This document shows positions 41,918-53,341 of a stretch of DNA of 64,000 bases, one piece after another. Below the pieces are notes generated by a model that did not search any database, was not told the origin of the DNA, and worked only from the letters and a program-made list of their open reading frames with translations. The stretch lies in NCBI GenBank assembly GCA_027919835.1, contig JANVFP010000022.1:930001-994000 (forward strand), in the 5' to 3' direction. The stretch comes from Lentinula raphanica (taxonomy: Eukaryota > Basidiomycota > Agaricomycetes > Agaricales > Omphalotaceae). Position numbers and translations under genes: made by a program. Position 1 is the first letter of the stretch. Each line of letters starts with the position of its first letter.

Positions 41918-42343
41918 ATATATTGATAGATCTTAAAAAAAGACCCCCTATAGGAGGTGTCAGTTTTCTTCAAAAATGGATATTTCAAAAAATACAATTA
42001 ATTCTTTTTCTCAAAAATATTGAAAAATGTTCTTGCTTATATATTATACATAACATGTTGCCCAAGTTGTTATGCATTACATCCACTGCTATAGTGAGCT
42101 ATAGTGAGACTTATTGAGTGGTGGGCAACTGCCCCACTGTTATGCAAAATGGGCTTCAGGCACTTGATTCAAGCCCATATATTATGCATAAAAGCCTCAG
42201 CTGGGATCACTCACCCCCTTCGAGTCCAGATCAAAAGATCTGTACTTCTATGTCACTTCGCTCTGTTGACCTGTATTGCAGATCCAGCAGATCTTTTAAG
42301 ACTACCAGTTTTTTCTAGAGTATAAGATTGTGCGAAATCTCTG

Positions 42344-42625
42344 CATCAGGAAAAATATTCTCATCTCTAGAGTCCCTAGAGATACCCTCCAATTCCTAGG
42401 TAGTCTCAGAGAGCCTAGAGTATCTGAGTTCTTTGAGGCTTCTAAAAATTCTCTGGGTGCTTTCTGGTGCTTTCTGATGCTTTCTGGTGCTTTCTGGTGC
42501 TTTCAGATGCTTTCAGGATCTCTAGGATGTTTTTTGATCTTTCAAAGTTCACAAAAATCTCTGAGCAGCCTAGGAATTGGGGGGTATCTCTGGGGACTCT
42601 AGAGCTGAGAATATTTTTCCTGATG
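42344..42625. mobile_element. MITE, subfamily B, uninterrupted copy
   Basis: This 282-bp element begins CATCAGGAAAAATATTCTC and ends with the complement at 42625. TG flanks both sides (42342-42343 and 42626-42627). Inside is a run of GGTGCTTTCTGATGCTTT units. It is the reference for the split copy at 38655-39154. Confidence 0.82.
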
Positions 42626-42769
42626 TGACAATGCCCCACACCTCGCTTAAATACATTTGACAAATGACATAAGAAGTATATTGATGATCAGTGTTCAGTG
42701 ATAAAGTCACTAGGCCATTAGATCTATCCAACAAAGCAATAACTTGCATCCTTTATATCCTCGTTACCG

Positions 42770-43185
42770 TTGAGTTTTCCACTTCTACAACATCATGAGT
42801 CAGGACCAGGACTGAAATCAAAAGAAATATTTTCATCACCTCATTCATTTGTCTCATCTCTTTCAACCCTAACTTCATCTCCTCCACCTACACCACCTGT
42901 TGAGCTGCTACCAGAACCTGAAAAAGGTTGTTCACATCGTACATGTCATCCTCCTGACTTCTACAATGAAACTCAAATGCAAAGAGCTGCTGGAATTGCC
43001 AGTAATGCCTTAGATTTGTCAGCTGAAGATGAAGATCATTATTTTTTTTCATGAACCCTGGCCAAATTCTGCATTAGTTGCTTCAGATAATCCAAAGACA
43101 ATGCATAAAGCAATGCAAGGTTCAGAAGCTGATGAATGGACATGCAGTTATAATGATGAACTTGCAAGTCTTGAACATTTCCATA
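42770..43185 (+). pseudogene. Ty1/Copia pol linker and start of RT
   Basis: The frame reads a Pro/Ser-rich linker (SSPPPTPPVELLPEPEKG), then, after one frame change near 43045, NPKTMHKAMQGSEADEW and YNDELASLEHFH. This is the usual Copia entry into the RT domain. The solo Ngaro unit breaks it exactly after LEHFH, and the coding continues at 45026 with TWYLVKRPKG. Confidence 0.75.
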
Positions 43186-43701
43186 TCAACATGAAGGTGG
43201 ATTCCAAGGGTAGAGAGCCTTTCTGCAGGCCTCTGCAAATAACAGATCATCTCCTAGCAATTATAGTGCACTATTCATCACATCAGGTATGTACATGAAG
43301 GTCTTTACCTTCATCATATCTAATGTATACATGAATACACTTAATTGCTGGCTACCCCTCAAGAGCTCTTGTCACTATACTGTGTACGCATACAGAGCTC
43401 TATTGTCCCTACAAATTGTCCACTATGACCCTATGATGATACTCACTCTGTGTTGAGTTATTCATATTTTTTCAGAATGCTTTAATAAAACTTTTGAAAT
43501 ATTTTTTATTCTACACAAAGCATTCCTGAACCAAACCTATAGGTGTCTTAGATGAAAATATACAGTTTGCTGTTCTCTTTAAGATGCAAATAATTTTGAA
43601 GGCATTTGATCTAGTAGTTCTTCTGCAATCCTCATTTTAAAATGCACACTCAAAACATTTGTGTGTTATTTCATTCCCAGAGCCTCTATATCACTCGGAA
43701 C

Positions 43702-44025
43702 TAAGGGTCTTCAGCAGGTCAGGTAACCTGTGAGTACTCGCAGGTAAGATCCGTGGGAATACCTGCAGGTTTTGTGACCCGCAGGTCCAGGTACCTGTAT
43801 GCACAGGTCATGACAGGTCACAGGTCAGACTCAGGAAATTATTTTATAGGGACAGGTCCAGGTAACCTGCAGGTATTGCCAAATTACTTGCAGGTATACC
43901 TGGACCTGCAGGTCAGGTACCTGTGAGCACAGGTCAGCAACAGGTCACAGGTCAGGATGTTGGAGGCAAAATACCTGCAGGTCAGGTCACAGGTATGACT
44001 CGTCTGGGACTCGCGAAGACCCTTG
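43702..44025. mobile_element. hAT-like MITE rich in CAGGT/ACCTG
   Basis: This 324-bp element has ends TAAGGGTCTTC and GAAGACCCTTG (complementary) and an 8-bp target duplication CTCGGAAC (43694-43701 and 44026-44033). An 8-bp duplication with such ends fits the hAT superfamily. The interior is packed with direct and inverted copies of CAGGTCAGGTA and ACCTGCAGGT. It has no gene. Confidence 0.82.
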
Positions 44026-44491
44026 CTCGGAACCATGCCTGGACTCATCACATGAATTCCTGGACATATTTTGGACATTTCCAGCGCTTATAGGGCGTCT
44101 GGATCATCAGCTGATAGCTGTACATGATCCCATCTTCACATACATCAGGCAAATGATCATGAGGCTGTTTTAAAATGATGTAGCTGTTACAGGTGCCAGA
44201 GGTCTGAGCAGAGACCTGTAAAAGTGAGTTGAAACATCAATTTTTGATCTCCCATTCTTCCTTTCCTTCCCCCACCATCTCTGACCTAGATGAGGCTGCC
44301 TGCATGCTTCCTAGCTCTTTCTGAGCTCTGATTTTACTGTTCAGCACATTTCTATATCTGTATAGACTACAGGCCTTCCAGAGGTGTCTCAGATATAGAA
44401 ATCTGGTATGAAATTTCACATCTTTCATCATCAAGATACTGAACAGATACCAAAGCACATCCAGACAGATCTAAGGAGATCGGACACTCTA

Positions 44492-44706
44492 CATTAGGAA
44501 AAATACCTTCAGCCCAGAGAATCTAGAGACACCCCCCAAAAGCTCAGGCTTCCCAGAGATTCTCAAAGATTTCCAAAGATTTTCAAAGCAACTCAGGTAA
44601 GCCTGAAGACATAAGGTTGACTTAAAATCATTTCAAAGACTTTAAACTGTCTGGAATTTTGGGAGTGTCCCCAGACAACCTGGGCCTAGATAGATTTTTC
44701 CTGATG
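44492..44706. mobile_element. MITE, subfamily A, in the solo Ngaro unit
   Basis: This 215-bp element begins CATTAGGAAAAAT and ends TTTTTCCTGATG, flanked by TA (44490-44491 and 44707-44708). Other Ngaro A repeats read CACTCTAGGAGTTG with a single TA at this point. Confidence 0.85.
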
Positions 44707-45025
44707 TAGGAGTTGTTTTCTTGACTAGATCTTGGGTTTTTAGTGTCTCAGTGTGCTCTGATCATGTCTGATAAGCCTCTACATTGTACTGATTCTTATT
44801 TACATAGATCTAACCTTGATCTGCCTGTTTTTTCTTCACCCTCCTTTCTCTCTCTTATATCATGTATGTTCTCATTGTTTGTATATATGTAGTGATATGC
44901 AGCTACATCTTTACTTATCCTGTATCATTATGTAGCCCTCTATGATTTGCTCTGAATGTTATGAGCTTTGGCTCAGTGTTGGCTAACTTTTACTTCTTGT
45001 CCCACCTGAACGCAAAAGGCAGAGG

Positions 45026-45882
45026 CCTGGTATCTAGTCAAACGGCCGAAAGGTGTCAATGTTGCCAAGAACAAAGTTATCCTCAAGACAAAACATAATG
45101 CCAATGATCTTGTAGTCCTTTACAAGGCTCAGCTAGTAGTTGAAGGATATTCTCAAATTCAAGGCATTCATTTTTTTGAAACGTTTGCATCCTGTGTCAA
45201 GTTTGAAACTCTTTGTTTTCTTTTTTCTGTTGGTGCTTCTATCGACGCTGTTATTCAAGAACAAGGCAATGTCAAAAATGTTTATTTGCAGGCAAACCTC
45301 TATAAGGAACTTTATATGAAGTTACCACCTCTTTATGAGGAGTTTAGATTTCTACCTGCACAAAGTTAACAAGGAAGAAACGTTGTTGCAAAACTCCATC
45401 GGCTACTCTATGGGAGCAAACAATGAGGAAACAAGTGCATCAGGAAAAATATATCTAAGCTCAGGCTGCCTGGAGTTGCCTGGAGACACCTCCAAAATCC
45501 CAGGCAGTTTAAAGACTTCAAAATTATTTCAAATCAACCTAGTGTCTTCAGGCTTACCTGAGTTGCTTTGAAAATCTTTGAAAATCTTTGAGTATCTCTG
45601 GGAAGCCTGGGCTTTTGGGGGTGTCTCTAGGCTCTCTGGGCTGAAGGTATTTTTCCTGATGTGGTACAAGAAACTATGCCAAGAAGCTATCAACGAGGGA
45701 TTCACAGTTGCCCAATTTAATCTGTGTGTGTTCTATAAACACAAGAATAATAGATATCAGATTTTTGTTGCCGCCACTGATGATTTCACTATGCTGGCTG
45801 ACAGTAACGAATCCATGAAGTAACTGAAAGCCTCACTTGCTCATTGTTTCAACATGAAGTTCATAGGAGAAATCAGCTGCCA
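45026..45882 (+). pseudogene. Ty1/Copia reverse transcriptase fragment
   Basis: Frames read TWYLVKRPKGVNVAKNK, LYKAQLVVEGYSQIQG, FFETFASCVKFETL and YLQANLYKELYMKLPP, then after a MITE WYKKLCQEAINEGF, CVFYKHKN and AATDDFTML. The last is the decayed active-site YVDD motif. Stops and indels (for example TGA before the MITE) show it is dead. The MITE at 45438-45661 interrupts it between LYGSKQ and WYKKLC. Confidence 0.8.
45438..45661. mobile_element. MITE, subfamily A, in the Copia RT
   Basis: It begins CATCAGGAAAAATATATC and ends ATTTTTCCTGATG, with TG on both sides (45436-45437 and 45662-45663). Removing it with one TG restores the Copia reading AACAAGTGGTAC (NKWYKKLC), a check that does not depend on the repeat family. 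Confidence 0.85.
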
Positions 45883-48160
45883 ATCAGGAAAAATGTACTG
45901 AGCGCTCAGCCACTAAAAGCTGCTCTCAGGTCCCCTAGAGCTTTTCAAGGCTTTGGAGCCCAAAGCATGCAAAGATGCCCCCCAAATCCTAGACACTCTT
46001 AGCTACTTGAAAGTTCTGGGGTATTCTTTGAGGTGCTTTGAGGTGCTTTGAGAATTTTTGTGTGTCTTTGAAAATCTTTGAGTGTCTTTGAGGTGCTTTG
46101 AGATGCTTTCAAAAGCAAATAATATGAATAAAAATCAATTGATTCTTTTAATTTCTATTTTACATTACATTCTATTTCATATTGTTGTATTATGTAATTT
46201 CATATTATATTATATTACATAAAACTTACATAATTATAAGAATTTGTAATGTACTAGTTAATTATCAAATTATATAGAGAATCTAATCTATAAATCTCAT
46301 ATATAAAGTCCTTCATTGAGATATATAAATATGTAGTCAGTATAGCTATATATAAGTTTGAACCATGTGACAAACTTTTTGATTGTACATGGTTCACAGT
46401 GGCAGCCCAAATATATTACACTACCAAGTGGCTTGTGTATCCTCTGGAAGAAACTTGAAGTCAGAATTTATGCAAAATAGATTTTTTCATCTCTCTTTTA
46501 TTTATTGAAAATAAGATCTTATCCTTTGAGATAAAGAACAGGATGCACCAAAAAAATGAATTTAAATGCAAAATTTAGTCTTTTTGACCATTGAGGAAAA
46601 TATTCCAATTTCATTGAATTTTTACACACAATTTAATGATTTTCTCCCCCAAGAAAGGAAATGGGCAATCAGAGCCAGTTGGAGGATCTGAGCACACACC
46701 GAAATTGGAAAAAATTCCACCGAGCAGAAATTTGTACAGATTGCAGAAAATTCAGTAAATATTACACTCACTCTGAAATTAGGAAGGAAACTTGATATTT
46801 CTACATAAGTAAAATAAGAGCCAAAATGTAAAATTTCAATGTATATTTTGTGTTATTGAAAATGAGGATTGAAATTATATGAATATAAAAGGAAGAAATT
46901 GCTATCAAAATTAGATTTCTCCAAAGTCATTTCAATATGCATGAATGAAGAACTTTTGTATGAGGGGAAATTTCATTGTAAACCTGTATAAACAATAAGA
47001 TTGAGATACATGCTGAATTGAGATATTTCGGGCTCCATATGGCAACATATGAAATTTTTGCAGAAATTCTGGATTTCAGAACTACTGAAAATGGCAATTT
47101 GTATTCAAATCAGGGTTTTCAGCAGATCCAAAACTCCGGCTTTCGGCAACGTTTTTGTCTTTCCCAATAGTACAATAGAAAAGTTGCCATTCAGATTATA
47201 TTTCAACACCAAAGAAGTTAAGGATTTCCACAAAAATTTCTATTTGTATGAATCACAATGATTCAGTAGGGAAGAAATATGCACCAAAAGGTTTGCTTTC
47301 TGTATTATTTTTTCCTGATAATATTTGTAAGCTTTCAAAACACTTATCATTAGATGCAATAGTTTTACTAATTTGGCTACTTTTGAATAAGTTTTCGTAA
47401 ATATGGAAATTTGATATTTTAGTTCTATTTCCTGAATTTCTGAATGTTTGTATGAAATTTTTGCTATCAGGAAAGAATTCTGCTCAAAGGAATTTATTCC
47501 ACTTCCGGTGTGGCACCTGCTCATTGCCCATTTCCTTTCTCAGCAGAGAAAATTAATGAATTGTCAATCAGATCTTAGCAAAATTGGGGAATTTTCCTCA
47601 TTGATCAAAGAAATCAAATCTTGCATTCAGATTGATATTTTTGGTACATTCTGTTCTTTATTTTTTTCTCAGAAAATCAAATTTTATTTTCAATGAATAA
47701 AAGAAGTACAAGAAATTTTATCATGCATCAGTTTTGACTTCAAGTTTCTCCCAGTGAATACTCAAGTCACCTGGTAGTGTCATTGAAACAAGATCTTGTC
47801 ACACTTGTCAATGACAATTTTGGATGCATGTATCTTCTAATTTAAGCAAGTTCTGCAATGCACTTATATAATTTCCTATTTGGGTGATGTTTTCTTCATT
47901 TAATTTGATATTAAAAGTTATTAAAAAGCTCTGCAAAGACTCTCAAAGATCCTCAAAACATTTCAAAACACTATAAAGCAGTTTAGTAACCTGAGTTACT
48001 TGAGCAACCTAAGCCATTGAGGCACTTTCAGAGTCTCTAGGAATTAGCCATTTCTTGAGGTGCTTTCAGATCAAAGTATATTCCTTTGAAGCATGTAGGC
48101 TCTCTAGAGAGCCTCAAAGATACTCATAGCTGCCTAGACTTAGAGTGTTTTTTTTTGATG
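45883..48160. mobile_element. Composite insertion with CATCAGG-type ends and an AT-rich core
   Basis: The left end AATCAGGAAAAATGT and the right end TTTTTTTTTGATG look like decayed ends of the CATCAGG family, and the outer ~220 bp have the same CTTTGAGGTGCTTTG / CTCAAAGATCC style. Flanking 2-bp copies are no longer clear. The core, about 46.2-47.9 kb, is a separate AT-rich inverted-repeat element. The small ORFs inside show no family resemblance. Confidence 0.55.
46370..47825. repeat. Old long inverted repeat (AT-rich hairpin element)
   Basis: Two arms of several hundred bases are reverse complements with decay. Examples: CTTGAAGTCAGAATTTATGC near 46452 against the complement of GCATCAGTTTTGACTTCAAG near 47725, and AGAAAGGAAATGGGCAAT near 46654 against ATTGCCCATTTCCTTTCT near 47523. 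The centre lies near 47.1 kb. The exact ends are not clear to me. No gene is supported. Confidence 0.72.
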
Positions 48161-48467
48161 TGACTGGTTACTCAGATTCTAGGTTGTATGGAACCGCAAA
48201 AGGAAAACCAACATTCTCAGTTAGAAGGCATATATCAAGTGTATAATCAAACGTTTTGGCCAAGAAAACTCTTGTTCAGTCTTTACTCTCCTAGAACCTG
48301 ACATAGATTTATTATATGACTCTCCTTCTGTCTCAACTTATATTTCACTCACTCCAAGTCAACAAGCTCTCTACTGCGAAGCTGTTGAATCTCTCATGTA
48401 TCCTTTCAAGGTGTCTCATCCAGATTTCACATATGCGACCTCAACAGTTGCATGTTAAATGCACAAG
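48161..48467 (+). pseudogene. Ty1/Copia RT/RNase H fragment
   Basis: The frame (with stops) reads VVWNRKRKTNILS, KAYIKCIIKRFGQEN and PSQQALYCEAVESLMYPFK, then PDFTYATSTVA. These match the end of the Copia RT, around the ESLMY and RPD-type motifs. The Gypsy LTR begins right after, at 48468, so the rest of Copia should lie beyond the Gypsy element, outside the window. Confidence 0.78.
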
Positions 48468-49054
48468 TGTTACGACCATAATCTTCGGAGCTCCGTCGGA
48501 GCTTCACTCGGCGATTGGACTTAGAGATTTCCTGAATCTCTCTAGTCATGCCTAGCAGTGTCCGCCTTGTCCCTCCTTCCGATTCCGTCGGCGTATCGGT
48601 CTGGTCTTATACTTTGATTATGATCTTATTGTTTATTCTCTGACAGCTCAGCTGACCTTTATATTGATTTACTTTACAATAGCTTATTGTCTTTCTCACC
48701 TCCGATGCTGTAGTACCGAGATGTGTATCGTCTTATTGTACTTTAGATTAGACTGACTATCCGTACAGTATATAAGGAGCCTGTACATACTTACATACCT
48801 CAGTTTTAATATCAACTTGGATTACCTCGTTAACGTTAACACTCACCTCTGTGCCCTCGGTGTCGTCTTGATCGTTGATCATCGCCGACTCCGAACCTCT
48901 GTCGGACTTCGTACACGTTGTACTCGTCCTCCTCTGCTCTCTTGGTTGAACACAGTAACATGGCAAGGGTGTTGCTCAATAACAACACTAACGTTCAACA
49001 ATCCTCTGTGTCTCTGATTGGAGCTCCGACTCCGTCGGTGGCACGGTCCTAACA
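48468..49054 (+). repeat. 5' LTR of a Ty3/Gypsy retrotransposon
   Basis: This 587-bp LTR starts TGTTACGACC and ends GGTCCTAACA, so the ends are the inverted TGTTA/TAACA. It lies directly before the gag ORF and interrupts the Copia RNase H. The 3' LTR would be outside the window, so the target duplication cannot be checked; the five bases before the LTR are ACAAG. No clear tRNA primer site follows. Confidence 0.85.
48769..48777 (+). promoter_or_regulatory. TATA box of the Gypsy LTR
   Basis: TATATAAGG in the middle of the LTR, followed by pyrimidine-rich sequence, is in the usual place for the LTR promoter. The start site is not visible from sequence alone. Confidence 0.6.
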
Positions 49055-49105
49055 GTATATTAAAACTTATCTCGTCAACGTTGCACTGATTCATCTTTAT
49101 TCCAT

Positions 49106-50229
49106 ATGGATCGCACTCAACGAACACTACGGGCTCAAACTCGTGCTGCTCGTCGTCCTTGTACCCCTTCTCCCACTCGGGATGAAGAAAATCCTTTTGT
49201 CGCAAATGCTCAGGCTTTGACGGCCTTTAACGAATCTATCTCTGCAGTTGGTAACTGGAGACCGCGCATTTCTGCGTTCGGTCCCGCTCCTGTTCCTCTT
49301 CCAACGGTTACTACTGAAAACGTTCGCGGTGTTTCGGAATCTACGGAGTATGTCTATCAGACTGCTATTTTGCCTAGTGGTGAACACGTTCGTGTATTAA
49401 CTCCGAAAGCCAAACGGGTTATCGAAGGTGAACCTGTTCCTCCACTACCACCACCTCCTACTCCGTCTCGTGCAGCTGCTAGACCTACCCAAGTTCCTTC
49501 TCTACCCGGACATTCGCAAGGTAGTCATCATTCCGGAGATCGGGAACCTCGACGTGATCCTCCGTCGGATCCGCCGGGCTTTCCGCCAGGTTTCCCTGGT
49601 GATGAACCGGATGATGAAGGACCTCCCGATGGCCCGAGACGTGATCCTCCTGAAGGTCCACCAGATGATGGTCCTCCTGAGGGTCCTCCCAGATGCCCTG
49701 GCGACGATCGAGATCCTCCTGACCCACCTCCATCGGTTCGAAGTCGCTCTTTGAGCTCTTCTCGTTCGTCAGATAACTTGGCTCTTAATGCCTTGATGTC
49801 CTTCAACAAAACTCTTGCGGATTTCACATCGGCCTTACGTCCGAAGGAGTCGGAATTGGACTCTGGAAAGACGAAGGTCAAAGATCCTGAACCATTTGAT
49901 GGTTCTAACCCCCGAAAACTCAAATCTTTTTTGGTATCTTTGTCTTTGGTATTCATTGATCGTCCGAACTATTTCACTGATCAGCAGAAAATCAATTACG
50001 CCTTGTCATACTTGACCGGCGCCGCTCGTGAATGGTTTGAACCGGACATCTTGGATCCGAATGTCGAAGCTCTACCTGCTTGGACCACGTCATACGCTGC
50101 TTTAGTCCAGGAGCTGCAGGAAAACTTTGGTTTGTACGATGCGCAGGGTGAGTCCGAAGATAAACTCGGAACCCTTCGGATGCGCAACGACGAGAAGGTC
50201 GGAGCGTACAATATCAAGTTTAACACTCT
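49106..50229 (+). pseudogene. Ty3/Gypsy Gag, N-terminal part, split by hairpin element FB1
   Basis: The structural Gag of a Gypsy element begins 52 bp after the LTR (MDRTQRTLRAQ). A long Pro/Gly/Asp-rich stretch (about 115-205) is followed by the capsid-like retrotransposon Gag domain (PFDGSNPRKLKSFL, DQQKINYALSYL, AREWFEPD, ENFGLYD). At 50230 FB1 interrupts it after FNTL. Removing FB1 and one 7-bp duplication joins FNTL to AAASGWDVNALRW in frame, which is the expected Gag continuation. Confidence 0.88.
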
Positions 50230-53200
50230 CAGCTGATACTGTAAAGCTTTTGTAAAAAGACCTGATGAGTTATCCAGGAGCTTTTGAAAATAGTTGTGAC
50301 GACACAGAGGGGGCTCCGGAAATGGCTCCGGGGGGTGGGCATGCCTGTCACCACCTGTCACATCTGACCTATATTTACTGTTTTGGGTAATTAATAATTA
50401 TCCAGATATTAAATAAGCGGTACATTTGTAAAAAATCCTGATAAACTATAAAAATTCAAAAAAACCCAAAAAACCTAATTAGGTCAAATCGGGGTATGTA
50501 AACAAAATAGCCTTATATGGTAAAAAATGCTGTAGGATCTATCTAGGTGCTAAAAATAGCCAAAAAAAATCACTAAAAATGCTAAAAATATGTAGGAATG
50601 GTATATAGCCTATTGCAGATCCAGGCATCCAAAATTACCAAAAAAGGAAATTTTTGATAATGATGTCATCTTGTAGCAAAAAATCTGAAAAAAATCCTAA
50701 AAATAGTCAAAAAATTCAGGGGTGCCTTGTTGGCCCTGGAAATGCAAAATAAAAAAAAATACGCGACAAGTATAAAAATTTTCATCACACCAAATCATTC
50801 CAAATCCACTATACAGTCAGTATATATGATGTATATGCTATATTTAGCATCCTAGTACCTTTATTGGGCTAAAAATAGAACTTGATCTCATCTGATAGCA
50901 AAAAATCTGAAAAAATCATAAAAAATACTCAAAAAATTCAGGGGTGCCTTATTGGCCCTGAAAATGCAAAATAAAAAAATTTACACAACACAATTGAAAA
51001 ACAACATCACTCCAAATTATACCAAATCCACTACACAGTCAGTATATATCATGTATATACTATTTATAGCACCCCTAGTACCCTCAATCACTTATATCAC
51101 TCAAGAATCCTACCAAACTGAATGATTTGGGGTATTAAATATATTGTACATGATATTTTTAACACACCTAGTACCCTTGATGACTCAGAACAATTTATAT
51201 TACTCAATATGTTCAGTACACTTAACACTCATCAAACCTCACACATGAAAACTCATAACAGTACTTATATGTATTATACTTAACACAGATGACAATGAAA
51301 ATACTTAAAACAGTGTTGTCAGTCACTATACTTAACACACTTAACAGTCGAAAAGTCGGAACAATGTTACTTTATATACATAACACACTCATTGTTATAC
51401 TATAACACACTTATAACAACGAGTTTTGGGCGCTTATAGGCGCTTATTTGGTGTTTTTGAGTCGAAATTCATTAATAGCACACTCAATAATGTTTGTCTG
51501 GGCTCTATACTGTGTCAGGATGTTGTCTATATCATATTCTTCTAGATACAATTCAGAGAACTCAAAAATTCAACCTGTCGGGTTAGCTATATTGTGATCT
51601 TTTGAAATATAACAGTGTTTTATGTAAATGTCAATGCATATGTCCATGTAATGCAAGTATACTGATGGTGGTTCATGAGGGAATCACTCCTACAGTCTAC
51701 TAGAAGTGTCTGGACATGGTTCAGATACTCACTATGACTATTGGACTCTGTGATATATATGTACATGTTTCATGTACACTATAGATGTCTACACCTACAT
51801 GTAACAATAGATGTCATATTCAATGACCCCCATTACAGATCTCTTGGCTGTATCACATAGAGTTAGCATGGAATAGGTTGTAGGATGACTCTTTCCATGA
51901 CCCAGTAGCAGTTTGACTTCATAACATGGGTGTATGCATTGACATTTACATAAAACACTGTTATATCACAAAAGATCACAATATAGCCAGCCCCACAGGC
52001 TGTAATCTTGAGTTCTCCAAATTGTATCAAGTGTAGTATGATATAAACAACATCCTTACACAGTATAAACCCCACACAAAAATTATTGAGTGTGCTATTA
52101 AAGAATTTCGACTCAAAAATACCAAATAAGCGCCCATAAGCGCCCAAAACTCGTTGTTATAAGTGTGTTGTAGTATAACAATGAGTGTGTTATGTATATC
52201 AAGTAACATTATTCCGACTTTTTGACTGTTAAGTGTGTTAAGTATAGTGACTGATAACACTGTTTTGAGTATTTTCATTGCCAACTGTGTTAAGTATGAT
52301 ACATATAAGTACTGTTCTGAGTTTTAGTGTGTTAAATGTGATGAGTACTAAGTATACTGAACATATTGAGTGATATAAATTGTTCTGAGTTTTTAAGGGT
52401 ACTAGGTGTGCTAAAAATACCATGTACATTACATTTACTCAATGTTGTCAGTTTGGTAGGATTCTTGAGTGATATAAGTGATTGAGGGTACTAGGGATGC
52501 TATAAATAGTATATACATGATATATACTAACTATATAGTAAATTTGATAAGATTTGGAATGATGTTGTTTTTCAATTGTGTTGTGTAAATTTTTTTATTT
52601 TGCATTTTCAGGGCCAATGAGGCACCCCTGAATTTTTTGAGTATTTTTAATGATTTTTTCAGATTTTTTGCTACCAGATGAGATCAAGTTCTATTTTTAG
52701 CCCAATGAGGGTACTAGGATGCTAAATATAGCATATACATTATATATACTGACTATATAGTGGATTTGGTATGATTTGGAGTGACAAAAATTTTTATACT
52801 TGTCGCGTGTTTTTTTTTATTTTGCATTTCCAGGGCCAACAAGGCACCCTTGAATTTTTTGACTATTTTTAGGATTTTTTTCAGATTTTTTGCTACAAGA
52901 TGACATCATTATCAAAAATTTCCTTTTTTGGTAATTTTTGGATGCCTGGATCTGCAATAGGCTATATACCATTCCTACATATTTTTAGCATTTTTAGTGA
53001 TTTTTTTTGGCTATTTTTAGCACCTAGATAGATCCTACAGCATTTTTTACCATATAAGGCTATTTTGTTTACATACCCCGATTTGACCTAATTAGGTTTT
53101 TTTGGGTTTTTTTGAATTTTTATAGTTTATCAGGATTTTTTACAAATGTACCGCTTATTTAATATCTGGATAATTATTAATTACCCAAAACAGTAAATAT

Positions 53201-53341
53201 AGGTCAGATGTGACAGGTGGTGACAGGCATGCCCACCCCCCGGAGCCATTTCCGGAGCCCCCTCTGTGTCGTCACAACTATTTTCAAAAGCTCCTGGATA
53301 ACTCATCAGGTCTTTTTACAAAAGCTTCACAGTATCCTGTG
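50230..53341. mobile_element. Giant hairpin element FB1 (3,112 bp)
   Basis: Ends are CAGCTGATACTGTAAAG on the left and the complement of CACAGGATACTGTGAAG on the right. The flanks carry the 7-bp duplication ACACTCT (50223-50229 and 53342-53348). Two arms of ~1,410 bp (50230-51640 and 51933-53341) are near-perfect reverse complements around a 292-bp spacer. The arms hold no protein with family motifs. It is a non-autonomous DNA element of uncertain superfamily. Confidence 0.9.

Larger units (their letters stand above)
40774..42343. other. Gene-free stretch with promoter-like, AT-rich and telomere-like parts
   Basis: Apart from the paired repeat at 41061-41228 and the telomere-like tract at 41785-41917, I recognise nothing here. 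40900-41060 is T-rich and could be a retroelement leader. 41920-42340 is AT-rich with no family motif. Confidence 0.4.
43186..45025 (+). mobile_element. Old solo Ngaro A-B unit in the Copia RT
   Basis: It starts TCAACATGAAGG (a decayed TCGACATG end) and finishes GCAAAAGGCAGAGG. It contains one A repeat, the short unique stretch and one B, about 1.3 kb without its own insertions. Joining 43185 to 45026 gives the Copia frame LEHFH-TWYLVKRPKG with no base gained or lost, which confirms both ends and the lack of target duplication. It likely arose by recombination between A1 and A2. A hAT-like MITE and a subfamily A MITE lie inside. Confidence 0.85.

Noticed and set aside
39886..42343. tRNA or other RNA genes in the unassigned stretch
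   Set aside because: I found no A/B-box pair, cloverleaf or other RNA signature by eye.
43720..44000. CAGGT-rich region as a CRISPR-like array
   Set aside because: Repeats are very short, irregular and in both directions, with no spacers; the 8-bp duplication shows it is a hAT-like MITE.
49485..49956. Gly/Ser-rich antisense ORFs opposite the Gypsy gag
   Set aside because: They mirror the Pro/Asp-rich Gag linker and have no independent support.
51863..52429. ORFs in the FB1-FB3 arms (for example MGAYGRLFGIFESK...) as a transposase
   Set aside because: Short, AT-rich, without DDE or other motifs, and disrupted differently in each copy.
50230..53341. Giant palindrome as a sequencing fold-back artefact
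   Set aside because: Three similar elements at different sites, each with a different perfect 7-bp duplication and a restored Gypsy frame, argue for real insertions, although arm identity still deserves a read-level check.
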